The notes under the pieces: model-generated
Told to the model about the DNA's origin: nothing
What the model saw: the letters and a program-made list of their open reading frames with translations, nothing else
Database searches by the model: none
NCBI RefSeq assembly: GCF_037176765.1
Contig: NC_090023.1
Location: 171,289,006 to 171,353,005, forward strand
Direction of reading: 5' to 3'
Origin: Anolis sagrei
Taxonomy: Eukaryota > Chordata > Lepidosauria > Squamata > Anolidae
DNA: 64,000 nucleotides
Made by a program: the position numbers and the translations under genes
Shown: positions 10,922-21,086 of the stretch, piece after piece
Position numbering within the stretch: the first letter of the stretch is position 1
Layout: the number at the start of each line of letters is the position of its first letter

Positions 10922-11263
10922 CAGGGGCGGCTCAACCATTACGCAAAGTAAGCATTTGCGGTATAGTTGATTTTGCCCAGGGGCGCTCTTGAGGCGCTCT
11001 TGGAGGAAAATAGACCTTGACATATGCAAGTTGTAGTTACTGGGATGTATAGTTCACCTACAATCAAAGAGCATTCTGAACTCCACCAATGATGGAATTG
11101 AACCAAATATGGCACACAGAACTCCCACGATGAACAGAAAATATATATCAGTGATTGGGGGGGGGGGGGCAAAATACTGTTTGCTTACTGTTGAAATTTT
11201 TTTTTGGGGGGGGGGGCAAAATACTGTTTGCTTACTGTTGAAAATTACCTAGGGCCGCCTCTG
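10922..11263. mobile_element. Non-autonomous hAT element carrying a Helitron piece
   Basis: Exact 8-bp target duplication ACTAGAGA (10914-10921 and 11264-11271). Ends CAGGGGCGGCTC and GGGCCGCCTCTG are inverted repeats of 12 bp with two mismatches. Inside, 11005-11150 matches the body of the Helitron family of this window (AGTTGTAGTTACTGGGATGT, CACACAGAACTCCCACGATG). The right part holds GGGCAAAATACTGTTTGCTT twice. No coding sequence. Confidence 0.85.
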
Positions 11264-11271
11264 ACTAGAGA

Positions 11272-12324
11272 TGAAGTTCAACAACATCAGGGGCACATTT
11301 TCACCTATTCTCTAGCAGAATTCACTCCGTTGCTGAATAAAAGTCTTTGCCTTAGTATGAGTCTACAGCCAAATCATCTTGTGTATGAAAATGTAATCCA
11401 CTCAAACCTTCCATTAACGTTGGTACTGATTGTATTAAAATCACCGTGATTTTAGTGAAGTTGGATACACCTATGATATTTTGGAAATTTATGTTTCTTG
11501 GCAAGTTGTAAAAATGAATTTAACTCAGAATACAGAAATAGTTTCATTTAACATGGATATCTATCTAGTCTTTGCTTCCATCTATCATAGGTTTGGTTGA
11601 GTCTGGGCAGGGTGTTTGGAATACCATTGCTAGCGTGTTGCACCAAAGAAGTCTGTGTAAAATGCAGAAAATTTCATTTTTTTGTCTGAAAATTGCATAA
11701 ATGTCAAATAAGTTAGTGTTTTGAGCAGAACCAACGGTCTGCAATTAGTCTTAGAAACAATAGCCCACAGTCACGGTCCTTCTCTTCTTCAACATGACTT
11801 GACAAGATCTCACCCAGTATTGACGTAGGATTGCAACCTATTTTTTCTCTCTCAACCCTAAGATTTGGATTCTCCTCGCTTCTAAGAAACATTTTCAATA
11901 CGCATTATGGTGCACTGTGAACAAATGTGTGGTAATATGAGTCACAAACAATAACCTGAGCTTTAAATGTGTGTGCGTGTGCGTATGTGTGCGTGTGCAT
12001 ACATGTGAAGAGTTGCATGGTTACCTGGTTTTGCAATGCTAGAGCCTTTTTACCTTGCCCACTGGTAGCAATGATTCTGGTGCAAAGTGGAATTTTTGTG
12101 ACACTATTAAACCGTTTTTCAATGTGTGTCTCTTGGTGTCTGGTGATTCTTTCTGGCAAAGGGACGACTAATGCCCAGGATGGGAAACAGTGCCAATGTC
12201 TTAGTAAAGTAATGAAATCCAACTATGAAATTTCCATTATTCCTTTTTGGAAAAGCCTTGTAGACACTTGTATACCAGTTCAAGGATCTTTCTTGAGGAG
12301 TGTCAGTCCCCATCTACTTCCATA
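11272..12324. other. Intergenic, nothing recognised
   Basis: About 1 kb between HK1 and the LINE nest with no exon, RNA gene or clear repeat. A short GT-rich run lies near 11968-12004. Confidence 0.5.
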
Positions 12325-12428
12325 CACTTACTTAAGCGATCCCTCATTGTCCGAGTAGGATAATATTCCAGGGTGGGTCCATAGGTGACTATGGAGCCCT
12401 ATTCTTGATCTGCATTGTCTCCTGCAGT

Positions 12429-13031
12429 CGGGCATGTAGTCGGGGGGGGGGGGGGGGGCTTGAGGGGCTTCAGCCCCCCCCCCCCCTGAAATTCTCATGG
12501 TAGTTTGCGAAAAGGCCTTACTGGTGCATTATTTAAACTGTTCTGTTTATTCATATCATGATCTGATATGAATAAACATAACAGTTTATATAATGCACAG
12601 TAAGGCCTTTCGCGATCATATCATGATCTGGAGCCCCCAGTGGCGCAGTGGGTTAAAGCACTGTGCTGGTAGGACTGAAGACCGACAGGTTGCAGGTTCG
12701 AATCCCGGGAGAGGCGGATGAGCTCCCTCTATCGGCTCCAGCTCCTTATGCAGTGACAAGAGAGAAGCCTCCCACAAGGATGACAAAACATCAGAAATCA
12801 TCCGGGCGTCCCCTGGGCAACGTCCTTGCAGACGGCCAATTCTCTCACAACAGGAGCGGTTGCTCCTGACACGACAAAAATATATATATCGTGATCTGAT
12901 CACCATACTCAATATATCCCATATGCATTGGGGTATTGTGGTAACGATACAAAAGGTTTGCTAGGGTAGACCCTCTTTCACTCAGACTCAGCCCCCCCCC
13001 CCCCCCAATCGAAATCCTGGCTACGGGCCTG
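12429..13031. mobile_element. Non-autonomous hAT element, with foldback and SINE inside
   Basis: Same family as 36332-36663 but in opposite orientation. Ends CGGGCATGTAG and CTACGGGCCTG; target duplication CCTGCAGT / CCCGCAGT (one mismatch). It holds G and C runs of 14-17 bases near both ends, an inverted duplication of about 55 bp arms around 12508-12625, and a complete SINE at 12631-12885. Confidence 0.8.
12631..12885 (+). mobile_element. tRNA-type SINE with ACGACA tail (SINE-A), full length
   Basis: Box A region GTGGCGCAGTGGGTTAA and box B GGTTCGAATCC are intact. The body has CATCCGGGCGTCCCCTGGGC, and the end is GGTTGCTCCTGACACGACAA followed by AAA. A 13-bp target duplication ATATC(A/G)TGATCTG lies at 12618-12630 and 12886-12898. 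The tail equals that of the LINE at 37.4 kb. Confidence 0.88.
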
Positions 13032-13557
13032 CCCGCAGTGAGGGCATTGGTTTCCATGTGGAAGGTGGTCCTGGTCGGGGTTGGCTTGACACGCCTTCCT
13101 CTTGGCATGTTTCTCTCTTTTGCCCTCCATTCAAATTCTGTAGCACTGCTGGTCACAGCTGACCTCCAGCTGGAGCGCTCACAGGCAGGGCTTCCCAGTT
13201 CTCAGTGTCTAAAGGTTGGCTTTGAGCCCATCTTTAAATCTCTTTTCCTGCCCGCAAGCATTCCGTTTTCCATTCTTGAGTTCATAGTAGAGCAACTGTT
13301 TTGGAAGATGGTGGTCAGGCATCCGGACAACGTGGCCAGTCCAGCGGAGTTGATGGCGGAGGACCATTGCTTCAGTGTTGGTGGTCTTTGCTTCTTCCAG
13401 CATTCTGACATTTGTCCGCTTGTCTTCCCAAGAGATTTGCAGGATTTTCCAGAGGCAGCGCTGATGGAATCATTCCAGAAGTTTCAAGTGATGTCTGTAG
13501 ACAGTCCACGTTTTGCAGGCATATAGTAGGGTTGGGAGGACAATAGCTTTATAAACA

Positions 13558-14045
13558 AGCACCTTGGGAGACAGAATGGAGCCTTGCGGGACCCCACAGG
13601 TCAAAAGCCAGGGGTCCGAGCAGGCGTCTCCCAGCTTCACTATCTGGGATCGACCCTCCAGGAAGGACCGGAGCCATGACAAAGCCGTACCTCCAAGGCC
13701 CATCCCGGACAGTCGTCCCAGAAGGATACCATGATCGATGGTATCGAAAGCCGTTGAGATGTCCAAGAGAACCAACAGGGTCACACTCCCCCTGTCCAGC
13801 TCCCTTCGGAGATCATCCACCAAGGCGACCAAAGCCGTCTCAGTGCCATGGCCAGGCCTGAAGCCAGACCGTGACTGATCCAGATAGTTGATGTCATCCA
13901 GGAAGCCCTGGAGCTGAGCAGTGACCACCCGCTCCGACACCTTGCCCAGGAAAGGGAGGTTTGAGATTGGTCTATAGTTATTCAAGACCGTGGAATCAAG
14001 GGAAGTCTTTTTCAGAAGTGGTCTGACCACAGCCTGTTTTAAGCC
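13558..14045 (-). mobile_element. L2-type LINE, reverse transcriptase fragment
   Basis: On the - strand NNYRPISNLPFLGKVSERVV, SGFRPGHGTETALVALVDDL, VLLDISTAFDTIDHGILLGR and [11 protein letters not shown] are reverse transcriptase motifs of the CR1/L2 group. The frame is open over 150 codons. It runs without a break into the zinc-finger LINE at 13557, forming a chimeric 186-codon frame. Its own 3' part is absent. Confidence 0.85.
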
Positions 14046-14049
14046 CTAG

Positions 14050-14295
14050 GCAGGAAGCAGCTAGGTTTTCAAGCTGCAAGGCTATTCAATGTTAATCAAG
14101 GTAGCTAATTGCAACATTTGTACTTGCCTCAAACAGACAAGAGTTCTTTCTCCCACCCTGGACATTACACAGATATATCAATCTCACTTGCCTAGTTTAC
14201 AACAAACCTTACAATCTCTGAGGATGGGCGAAACGTCAGGAGAGAATGCTTCTGGAACATGGCTATACAGTCCAGAAAACTCACATCAACCCAAT
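14050..14295 (+). mobile_element. Foldback retroposon family (CTGAGGA...GAAACGTC), copy 1
   Basis: Contains AACAGACAAGAGTTCTTTCT, then CTGAGGATGGGCGAAACGTC and GGAGAGAATGCTTCTGGAAC, and ends AACTCACATCAACCCA. The stem between CTGAGGA and GAAAC seen in other copies is lost here. Same family as 18870, 38983, 55577 and 56309. Class unproven; I suspect Penelope-like retroposons because of their long target duplications. Confidence 0.6.
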
Positions 14296-14934
14296 GTTTA
14301 TATAACTTACATTTACTTTTTTAAGTGGAAAGAGGAGGGCATTAAACATTTCCTAGTTCACGTAACCATTTAATGCTCTTCATTCAGTTGGAAGAAAGTA
14401 TTCACATGAAGGTTATTTCCAGAAGTTGATAAAAGAACATTCTTTTCTATCTCTTCTTTAAAACTACTTTTTTGGGGCAAGAAATACCTCTATATAATCT
14501 TTATTGCGTATTTTCGTAATACATAATAGTTAAAAAAAAGAAGTGTAAGAGAGAAAAGGAAAAGGAAAAAGAACGGAAAAAAAAGAGAAAAAAAGAAGAG
14601 GGGGCAGAAAAAAGGGAAGAAAAGGGTGAATTAAAAACAATAAGAAACAAAGATAAATATCAACAGTTGAGTTATTTTGTGTTACAAAACAATATTGAAC
14701 AAGTCTCTATATAAAGTCAAACATTTCTTTATTAAGTGAGATATACTTTGTCACCTCATAAACTACAATAAATATTTAAAGTCTATTACAGTACACTGTC
14801 TTATTGCAATGTCTACTGAAGTATAACAAGGATCTGTTATGTCAACTATTTTATTTTTTTCAAAAAATTTATATACGGAACATTTTTTTAAATGGTACGG
14901 TTCCTCTCTTTCCTTTACTGGACTGATGTTTTTC
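14296..14934. other. Unassigned AT-rich sequence with purine tract
   Basis: A purine-rich tract (AGAGAAAAGGAAAAGGAAAA and similar) lies at about 14535-14630. The remainder shows no gene or repeat I recognise. Confidence 0.45.
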
Positions 14935-15714
14935 TGTTCTGTCACGCGCTGGGCCTGTAAAGAATTTCCTTTAGAACAGGACATGCAACCTTTGCCCAGC
15001 GGGAAGCCAGGGGGCCCAAGCAGAAGTTCTCAGTGGTTTTCCACCACAAATGATCTTTAGATGGCTTGTGAAGTATAACAAAGTCCTTTATTAATGAACA
15101 ATCAAACAGAGACTTCTCTTGTCTTCAATAAAGCTAAGCAAATGATTCCATGCTTTTATGGAACTGGTAGCTTCCTAATCTTGCCCACGAAGGACAGGCA
15201 ACTGTCTTCAATAACTTCTTCTTTACTTTAAAGGAAAGTCCCCTTTTTAACTTCTCCCAGGCTGACTGTAATCTAACCCTTACTGATGTGGGCTCCGCTA
15301 TCGGGTCGAACTGCGTCTCGAAGCACCGAGTGGACCTACCAGTAAAGGCTTAGATGTTCTCCAGCTGGAGTTCTATGGTCTTTAGGACTGTTTCCTGGAA
15401 ATCTTTGGAGACTCTTAAGACTGTTTCCCCCCGGAAAGTCTTAAGGGTTGAAGCTTTTGTACAGGGGAAGCTTGCACACGTCCTGTACATTAGTTTTCCT
15501 TGCTGAGACTAACTAAAAATGGCTCCCTTCCCTTCCCAATTGCCCTGAGCAAGGGGCGGGACAAAAACTTAACGATGATGGACAGGTGACTTGCCCTATG
15601 ACTGCAACCAAAGGAGGCCACCTATCTGCAGAGTCCCTGAAACCTAGGACTGCAAACAAACATTTAATACAAAGCAAATAAAGTTGGAGTTCCTGGTACA
15701 GCCGTATCAGCACA
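14935..15714 (+). mobile_element. Solo LTR (fossil), copy 1
   Basis: Starts TGTTCTGTCACGCGCTGGGC and ends near GTATCAGCACA, flanked by the 5-bp duplication TTTTC on both sides. Two related copies lie at 24963 and 29325 in the same orientation. No internal genes are attached, so this is a solo LTR of a retrovirus-like or Gypsy-like element. Moderately diverged, hence old. Confidence 0.8.
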
Positions 15715-16205
15715 TTTTCCTTTCATGTTAATGTTTTTATATTCTACCTTTCTTCCGGCCTGGGATTTATACCCAGCCGTTCCTCTGACAAAGAGCTCAC
15801 AAAATCTAACATCAAAGTTTAGTTTAAAACTTATGGTACAAAGGTACAAAAATTAAATGACAATTGTATAAAAACACACATTAAAAGAGTTTTAAAGCAT
15901 AACTGAAATAACAAATGCATAAGATAAAAACACAGCACACCACTTTCAAATGCCTTGCATTAAAGCTCAAAGCTCTGCCCAAGTGGAAAGGTCTTGTCTG
16001 ATGGTGAAAAGACAGCAGGAGGGGGATAGCTGGATGTCCCGTTGCACATATGAGAAAGAGCTTGAGGAAATTACTTTTAGGGGGTACAACTGCCAGGTGT
16101 CCTCAGGAAACATGGGCATCCACGCTGCCATTCAAAGTGTCAGCTTTCCGAGCTCTGGTTCAGCGCTCCTGTCACATAATGAGAAATAAAAGTACTTATT
16201 AGTCT
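15715..16205. other. Intergenic, nothing recognised
   Basis: No exon, RNA gene or known repeat is apparent. Confidence 0.45.
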
Positions 16206-17215
16206 TGTAGCAACTGATAGCATTCATAGTGAGCATTCAGAAGAAGATCTACAAGCTGCTCTAAACACCTTTGCAGAAGCATACGAGAAGCTCGGCCTGT
16301 CATTGAACATCGAAAAAACCAAGGTGCTGTTCCAGCAAACACCAGCCAACCCCTCTCCAATGCCAGTGATACAGTGTAATGGCATAACATTAGAAAATGT
16401 TGATCATTTCCGCTACGTTGGCAGCCACCTCTCCACCAAAGTCAACATTGACACCGAAATACAACACCGCCTGAGCTCTGCGAGCGCAGCATTTTTCCGA
16501 ATGAAGCAGAGAGTGTTTGAGGACCGGGACATCCATAGGGATACCAAGGTGCTTGTTTATAGAACTATTGTCCTCCCAACCCTGCTATATGCCTGTGAGA
16601 CGTGGACTGTCTACAGACGTCACATGCAACTCCTGGAATGATTCCATCAGCGCTGCCTCCGGAAAATCCTGCAAATCTCTTGGGAAGACAGGCGGACAAA
16701 TGTCAGCGTGCTGGAAGAAGCAAAGACCACCAGCATTGGTCCTCCGTGATGGTCCTCCGCCATCAACTCCACTGGACCGGCCACGTTGTCCGGATGCCCG
16801 ACCACTGTCTCCCAAAGCAGTTGCTCTACTCCCAACTCAACGGAAAACAGAATGTTGGTGGACAGGAAAAGAGATGTAAAGATGGGCTCAAAGCCAACCT
16901 TAAAAACTCTGGCATAGACACTGAGAACTGGGAAGCCCTGGCCCTTGACCGCTCCAGCTGGAGGTCAGCTGTGACCAGCAGTGCTGCAGAATTTGAAGAG
17001 TCACGAATGGAGGGTGAAAGGGAGAAGCGTGCCAAGAGGAAGGCGCGTCAAGCCAACCCCAACCGAGACCGCCTTCCACCTGGAAACCAATGCCCTCACT
17101 GTGGAAGAAGATGCAGAGCGAGGATAGGGCTCCACAGCCACATACGGACCCACAAGAATGCTGGAAGACAATCATCCTCGGAAAACGAGGGATTGCCTAA
17201 GAAGAAAAACAACAG
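16206..17215 (+). mobile_element. LINE 3' part with C2H2 zinc finger (copy 2)
   Basis: Codes for the end of a LINE reverse transcriptase: LGLSLNIEKTKVLFQQTPAN, YVGSHLSTKVNIDTEIQHRL, VLVYRTIVLPTLLYACETWT, LRHQLHWTGHVVRMPDHCLP. The C-terminus has CPHCGRRCRARIGLHSHIRT followed by H, a finger with spacing C-X2-C-X12-H-X3-H. A stop after LLE and a small shift near 16735 break the frame. The 3' end is near GAAAACGAGGGATTGCCTAA. Confidence 0.82.
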
Positions 17216-17338
17216 TATACTCGGCCGCAAGTGAATTCCCATGACGGTGGTGCAATGGTATCAGAACTGAAAGAAGCAAGTAGCAAAGGGAAAGGATGAA
17301 GAGAATAATAATAATAATAATAATAATAATAGTAATAA

Positions 17339-17536
17339 ACATTGACAAAATCACAATCTGTCAACTGCAAAAGGCCACTTTACTTGGATCTGCGCGCATC
17401 ATTCGAAAATACATCACACAGTCCTAGACGCTTGGGAAATGTTTGACTTGTGATTTTGTGATACGAAATCCAGCATACAGATCTCATTTGCTGTGACATA
17501 CTGTGATTATGTGTAAATAAAATAAAAATAATAATA
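17339..17536 (+). mobile_element. R4-clade LINE 3' end, copy 1
   Basis: Begins just after an AAT-unit array (17305-17338) and reads the last coding part, ITICQLQKATLLGSARIIRK-like, then YITQS and stop. It ends with an AAAATAATAATAAT tail. Only the last 200 bp are present. Confidence 0.65.
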
Positions 17537-18228
17537 ATTCTGGCAGCCGAAGAACAAGCCATTAGAACAAACGCCATCAAAGCCAGAATTGAAAAGTCAA
17601 CAACAGATTCCAAATGTAGACTGCAAGGAAGCAGATGAAACAATAGATCACATCCTCATCTGCTGCAAGAAGATCGCACAGACTACAAGCAGAGGCATAA
17701 CACCGTTGCTCAGATGATTCAGTGGAACTTGTGCCACAAATACCATCTGCCTGCGACAAAGAACTGGTGAGATCACAAGCCGGAAAGAGTTACAGAGAAT
17801 GAACACAACAAACTCCTCTGGGACTTTCGCATTCAGACAGACAGAGTTTTGGAGCACAAAACGAAGTATGGATCATCGATGTTGCAATCCCAGGTGACAA
17901 CAGGATTGCAGAGAAACAACTGGAAAAGCTGACACGATATGAGGATTTAAAGATCAAACTGCAAAGACTCTGGCACAAACCAGTCAAGGTGGTCCCAATG
18001 GTGATTGGCACACTGGGTGCAGTGCCTAAAGACCTTGGCCTGCACTTAAACACAATCAGCGTTAACAAAATTACCATCTGCCAGCTGCAGAAGGCCACCT
18101 CACTGGGATCTGCACGCATTATTCGCCGATACATCACACAGTCCTAGACACTTGGGAAGTGTCTGACATGTGATCCAATTCAACAGCCAGAAGAGTTTCT
18201 GCTGTGAACTCATCTTGTTGTGTTTCTA
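17537..18228 (+). mobile_element. R4-clade LINE 3' part, copy 2
   Basis: In pieces over three frames: a CCHC-like segment around SKCRL...TIDHILICC, then WNLCHKYHLPATKNW, LLWDFRIQTDRVLEH, and finally PVKVVPMVIGTLGAVPKDLG with LHLNTISVNKITICQLQKAT. This matches the restriction-enzyme-like endonuclease end of R2/R4-type LINEs. It is followed by AATAATGATGATGATG units. Inactive. Confidence 0.75.
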
Positions 18229-18234
18229 ATAATA

Positions 18235-18272
<38 letters not shown>

Positions 18273-18869
18273 ATTTCTTCTTTCAGGAACACAGTCCCTT
18301 TAGCTCCCAGAGATGGGATTTCGTTCTTCTTTGAAATTCTTATTTTAAAAATGGGGTGGAGGCGGTTGGACAGACTCAGCCGAGTCTGATCCTGTGGAGC
18401 AGCCCGCTCCCCTTTTGGTGCTCTCAAACCCTTTGATCTCCCCCTTAAAGGAGAGGACCTTGCGGTCTTCAAAGTACCTAGGGGATTTGCGTGCACCTTC
18501 GCCTTCAATCCGGTCGAAGGTGGGGAGCTATAGCTCAACCTTGCCGCTTAGCACAGGTCCTCCCTGAGAAAGCTTTCCCTCTGCGAGGTTTCCCCCGTCG
18601 CCATTCCCACCACTAACTCCTTCTCTCCAATCCCACAGTGAATTCAGCCTGGAAGGATATCCACATGCCCAAAAGTCCAGATTTTTTGTTTTAAAACCTT
18701 AGATTAAAAGGCAAAGTTTTTGAAATGGTTTAAATCCTGAAGAAACACATTGTAAATGAATTGTCTCAAATAGTTTGTATCAGTATCATAGTCCCTACAA
18801 AGTGAGAAACCATGAAATGAACAAAATCTGACTACCAGTATTAAAAAATTTCTGAAATTATAACAGTAA
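18229..18869. other. GAT microsatellite and unassigned sequence
   Basis: A GAT-unit run lies at about 18236-18270. The following 600 bp, moderately GC-rich between 18350 and 18620, contain no feature I can name. Confidence 0.45.
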
Positions 18870-19215
18870 ATAAAGAACAACACTCAAACACAGGGGAACT
18901 CCAGACAAGAAACAATCAGGGACAGCTAATCACCTCTCAAGAAAGGATTTCCCCAGGCAGTAACAAATCTCACATAAAAACTGTCAGGCCATCAAATGCT
19001 AATCTAGGTCGTCAATGGAAACGTTGAACACCTAACTCCAACAGACAAGAGTTCTTTCTCCCATCCTGAACTTTCCGCAGATATATGAACCCAATTTTCC
19101 TAGTTTCCAACAGACCTCACAACCCCTGAGGATGCCTGCCACAGATGAAGGCGAAATATCAGGAGAGAATGCTTCTAGAACATGGCCAAACAGCCCGAAA
19201 AATCTACAAAACCCA
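18870..19215 (+). mobile_element. Foldback retroposon family, copy 2
   Basis: Carries ACAGACAAGAGTTCTTTCTC, CCCCTGAGGATGCCTGCCAC, AGATGAAGGCGAAATATCAG and GAGAGAATGCTTCTAGAACA, ending near ACAAAACCCAGTGA. GCCTGC...GCAGGC-type pairing (here GAAGGC) lies between CTGAGGA and GAAA. Confidence 0.6.
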
Positions 19216-19244
19216 GTGACAATACATCTCCGTATGTATTTCTG

Positions 19245-19524
19245 TGTCATTGTTTTGAGGCATTGAATATTTGTCTGGGTCTGTATATGCTGGAATCCGC
19301 CTTGAGTGCCCTCAGGGAGATGGGCCAGAATACAAATAGTGTTTTGTTAGGTATTGTATTGTATTGTATTGTATTGTATTGTATTGTATTGTATTGTATT
19401 GTATTGTATTGCATTGCATTGCATTGTATTGTTAGGTGTCTTGTGTCCAAATTTGGTGTTAAATTGTCCAGTAGTTTTTGAGTTCTGATAATCCCACAAA
19501 CGAACATTACATTTTTATTTATTT
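19245..19524. repeat. L2-like tail, TATTG array, Helitron 5' end
   Basis: 19245-19345 is an L2-like 3' tail (CCGCCTTGAGTGCCCTCAGG). 19350-19432 is about 16 units of the pentamer TATTG. 19433-19524 is a Helitron 5' end on the - strand (CAAACGAACATTACATTTTT at its right side). Confidence 0.7.
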
Positions 19525-19526
19525 AG

Positions 19527-19568
<42 letters not shown>

Positions 19569-19819
19569 TGAAGATGAGTTCACAGCAGTCACTCTGCTGG
19601 CTGTTGAATTGGATCACATGTCGGACACTTCCCAAATGTCTAGGACTGTGTGATATATTGGCGAATAATGTGTGCAAATCCCAGTAAGGTGGCCTTCTGC
19701 AGCTGGCAGATGTTAATTTTGTCAGCGCCGAATGTGCTTAAGTGCAGGCCAAGGTCTTTAGGCACTATACCCAGTGTGCCAGTCACCACTGAGACCAACT
19801 TGACTGGCTTGTGCCAGAG

Positions 19820-19820
<1 letters not shown>
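19569..19820 (-). mobile_element. R4-clade LINE 3' end between two ATT arrays
   Basis: On the - strand it codes for PVKLVSVVTGTLGIVPKDLG, then LHLSTFGADKINICQLQKAT and a region like GSICTHYSP, followed by YITQS-type stop. ATT-unit arrays lie directly on both sides (about 19525-19568 and 19821-19866), as expected if it was inserted into a TAA microsatellite. Confidence 0.75.
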
Positions 19821-19865
<45 letters not shown>

Positions 19866-20043
19866 GGCAGTATAGATGGGTCTTAGCTAAGTGTAATGTT
19901 ATGCTATAAAATGTTGACGAACCATTTATCTCGATGAATTGTACTGCATGCATCCCACACTACAAAGAACACTCAAAATTGGGCAGCTATTATTAACAAA
20001 ATCTGCAATGATAAAACATGATGAGAAGCAACCATTTGGAAAC

Positions 20044-20239
20044 TCAAACTACCAAATGCACATTACTGAATGATATCTTGTCGCTAGTTAGCTGTGTTCC
20101 TGTGCTTGTTTGGAGGTTGGAGGTCTGGTCTCTCTGGATCTTCTGTAAAGGTGATGGGTATGTTAGGTTACGTTTATCTCTTTCCGTTGCATTGATGCAC
20201 GGGCAACATTGAAAAGCCACCCTGAAACCAGAACGGAAT
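20044..20239 (-). CDS. TACR2: Tachykinin receptor 2, exon 5 (C-terminal tail)
   Basis: Last coding exon on the - strand. After the acceptor TGATTTGTAG the first base completes Arg313, then FRSGFRVAFQCCPCINATER, then DKRNLTYPSPLQKIQRDQTS and a Ser/Thr-rich end to VHLVV, stop TGA at 20046-20044. This is helix 8 (FRSGFRVAF), a likely palmitoylated CC pair, and the cytoplasmic tail with phosphorylation sites. The tail is about 20 residues shorter than in human TACR2 (398 residues by memory). The splice phase agrees with exon 4. Confidence 0.95.
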
Positions 20240-20369
20240 CTACAAATCAGAAAAAAACATAAACAAAGTATTAAATGACAGTGACGGGAGAACACTTTCC
20301 CATGGTGTAATGACTGGGAACAGCATGGCATCAGTAAAGTGGGGTGAACCTAAAGTGAGTAAGCAGTTC

Positions 20370-20756
20370 CAGCCCAACTTACCTATTTGAACGTGTCTCC
20401 CCTTACGAACCTTTCAGGAATTTAAGATCATCTGGGGAGGCCCTGCTCTCGATCCCACCTGCCTCAAAGGCACGCTTGATGGGGACGAGGGACAGGGCCT
20501 TCTCAGTGGTGGCCCCTCAGCGGTGGAACTCCCTTCCTGGGGATATTAGATTGGCTCCTTCCCTCCTGACCTTTAGGAAAAGAGTAAAAACCTGGCTCTT
20601 CAAGCAAGCTTTTGGAACCTCATTGTAACCAGATAAACTCAGTATTGTGAACAAATATGGAACATGCTTAATGATGCAAATAGACATGGATGTAAACCTG
20701 GAAAGTCATTGATTTTTATAGTTTTAAATTGTTTTTATATGAATTTTATTATGTGA
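20370..20756 (+). mobile_element. L2-type LINE 3' coding end
   Basis: Reads the L2 C-terminal phrase (SPYEPFRNLRSSGEALLSIP-like; RDRAFSVVAPQRWNSLPGDI-like; LFKQAFG-like). The 3' tail continues at 22102-22233 beyond the two Helitrons, so the Helitrons sit inside this L2 copy. Confidence 0.72.
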
Positions 20757-21046
20757 CTAGCTGTCCTCTGCCAGGCGTTGCTGTGGCCCAGTCTGGTGAT
20801 CTGGAAAATAAAGTAATGAGAAAGTGTTGGTTTCTAATATATGTAATTTCTTTCTGCTTGTGGGTAAACAGTATTTCTTGCTGTTTCTTTGCCAGTGTTG
20901 ATGTGAAGATTGTCTGGTTTTCCTACTCTGGAACATGCAACATATAATTGTCCTTCTTTAGGGGTCCCTTTCAAATCTATGATACTATATTTCATACACA
21001 TATATGTGTGTGTGTATGTGAATCATATCTATCTATCATCTATCTA

Positions 21047-21086
<40 letters not shown>

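Larger units (their letters stand above)
12325..13557 (-). mobile_element. LINE 3' part with C2H2 zinc finger (copy 1), split by a hAT element
   Basis: On the - strand: SWEDKRTNVRMLEEAKTTNT, then VLRHQLRWTGHVVRMPDHHL, PKQLLY and CGQEKRFKDGLKANL, the C-terminal region of a LINE reverse transcriptase. The zinc-finger coding end lies at 12325-12428, separated from the rest by the hAT element at 12429-13031. At 13557 it joins directly to an L2 fragment. Clade not assigned; other copies at 16.2 and 34.3 kb show the finger whole. Confidence 0.75.

Noticed and set aside
13470-14030. 186-codon open frame as a host gene
   Set aside because: It is an L2 reverse transcriptase fragment fused to another LINE.
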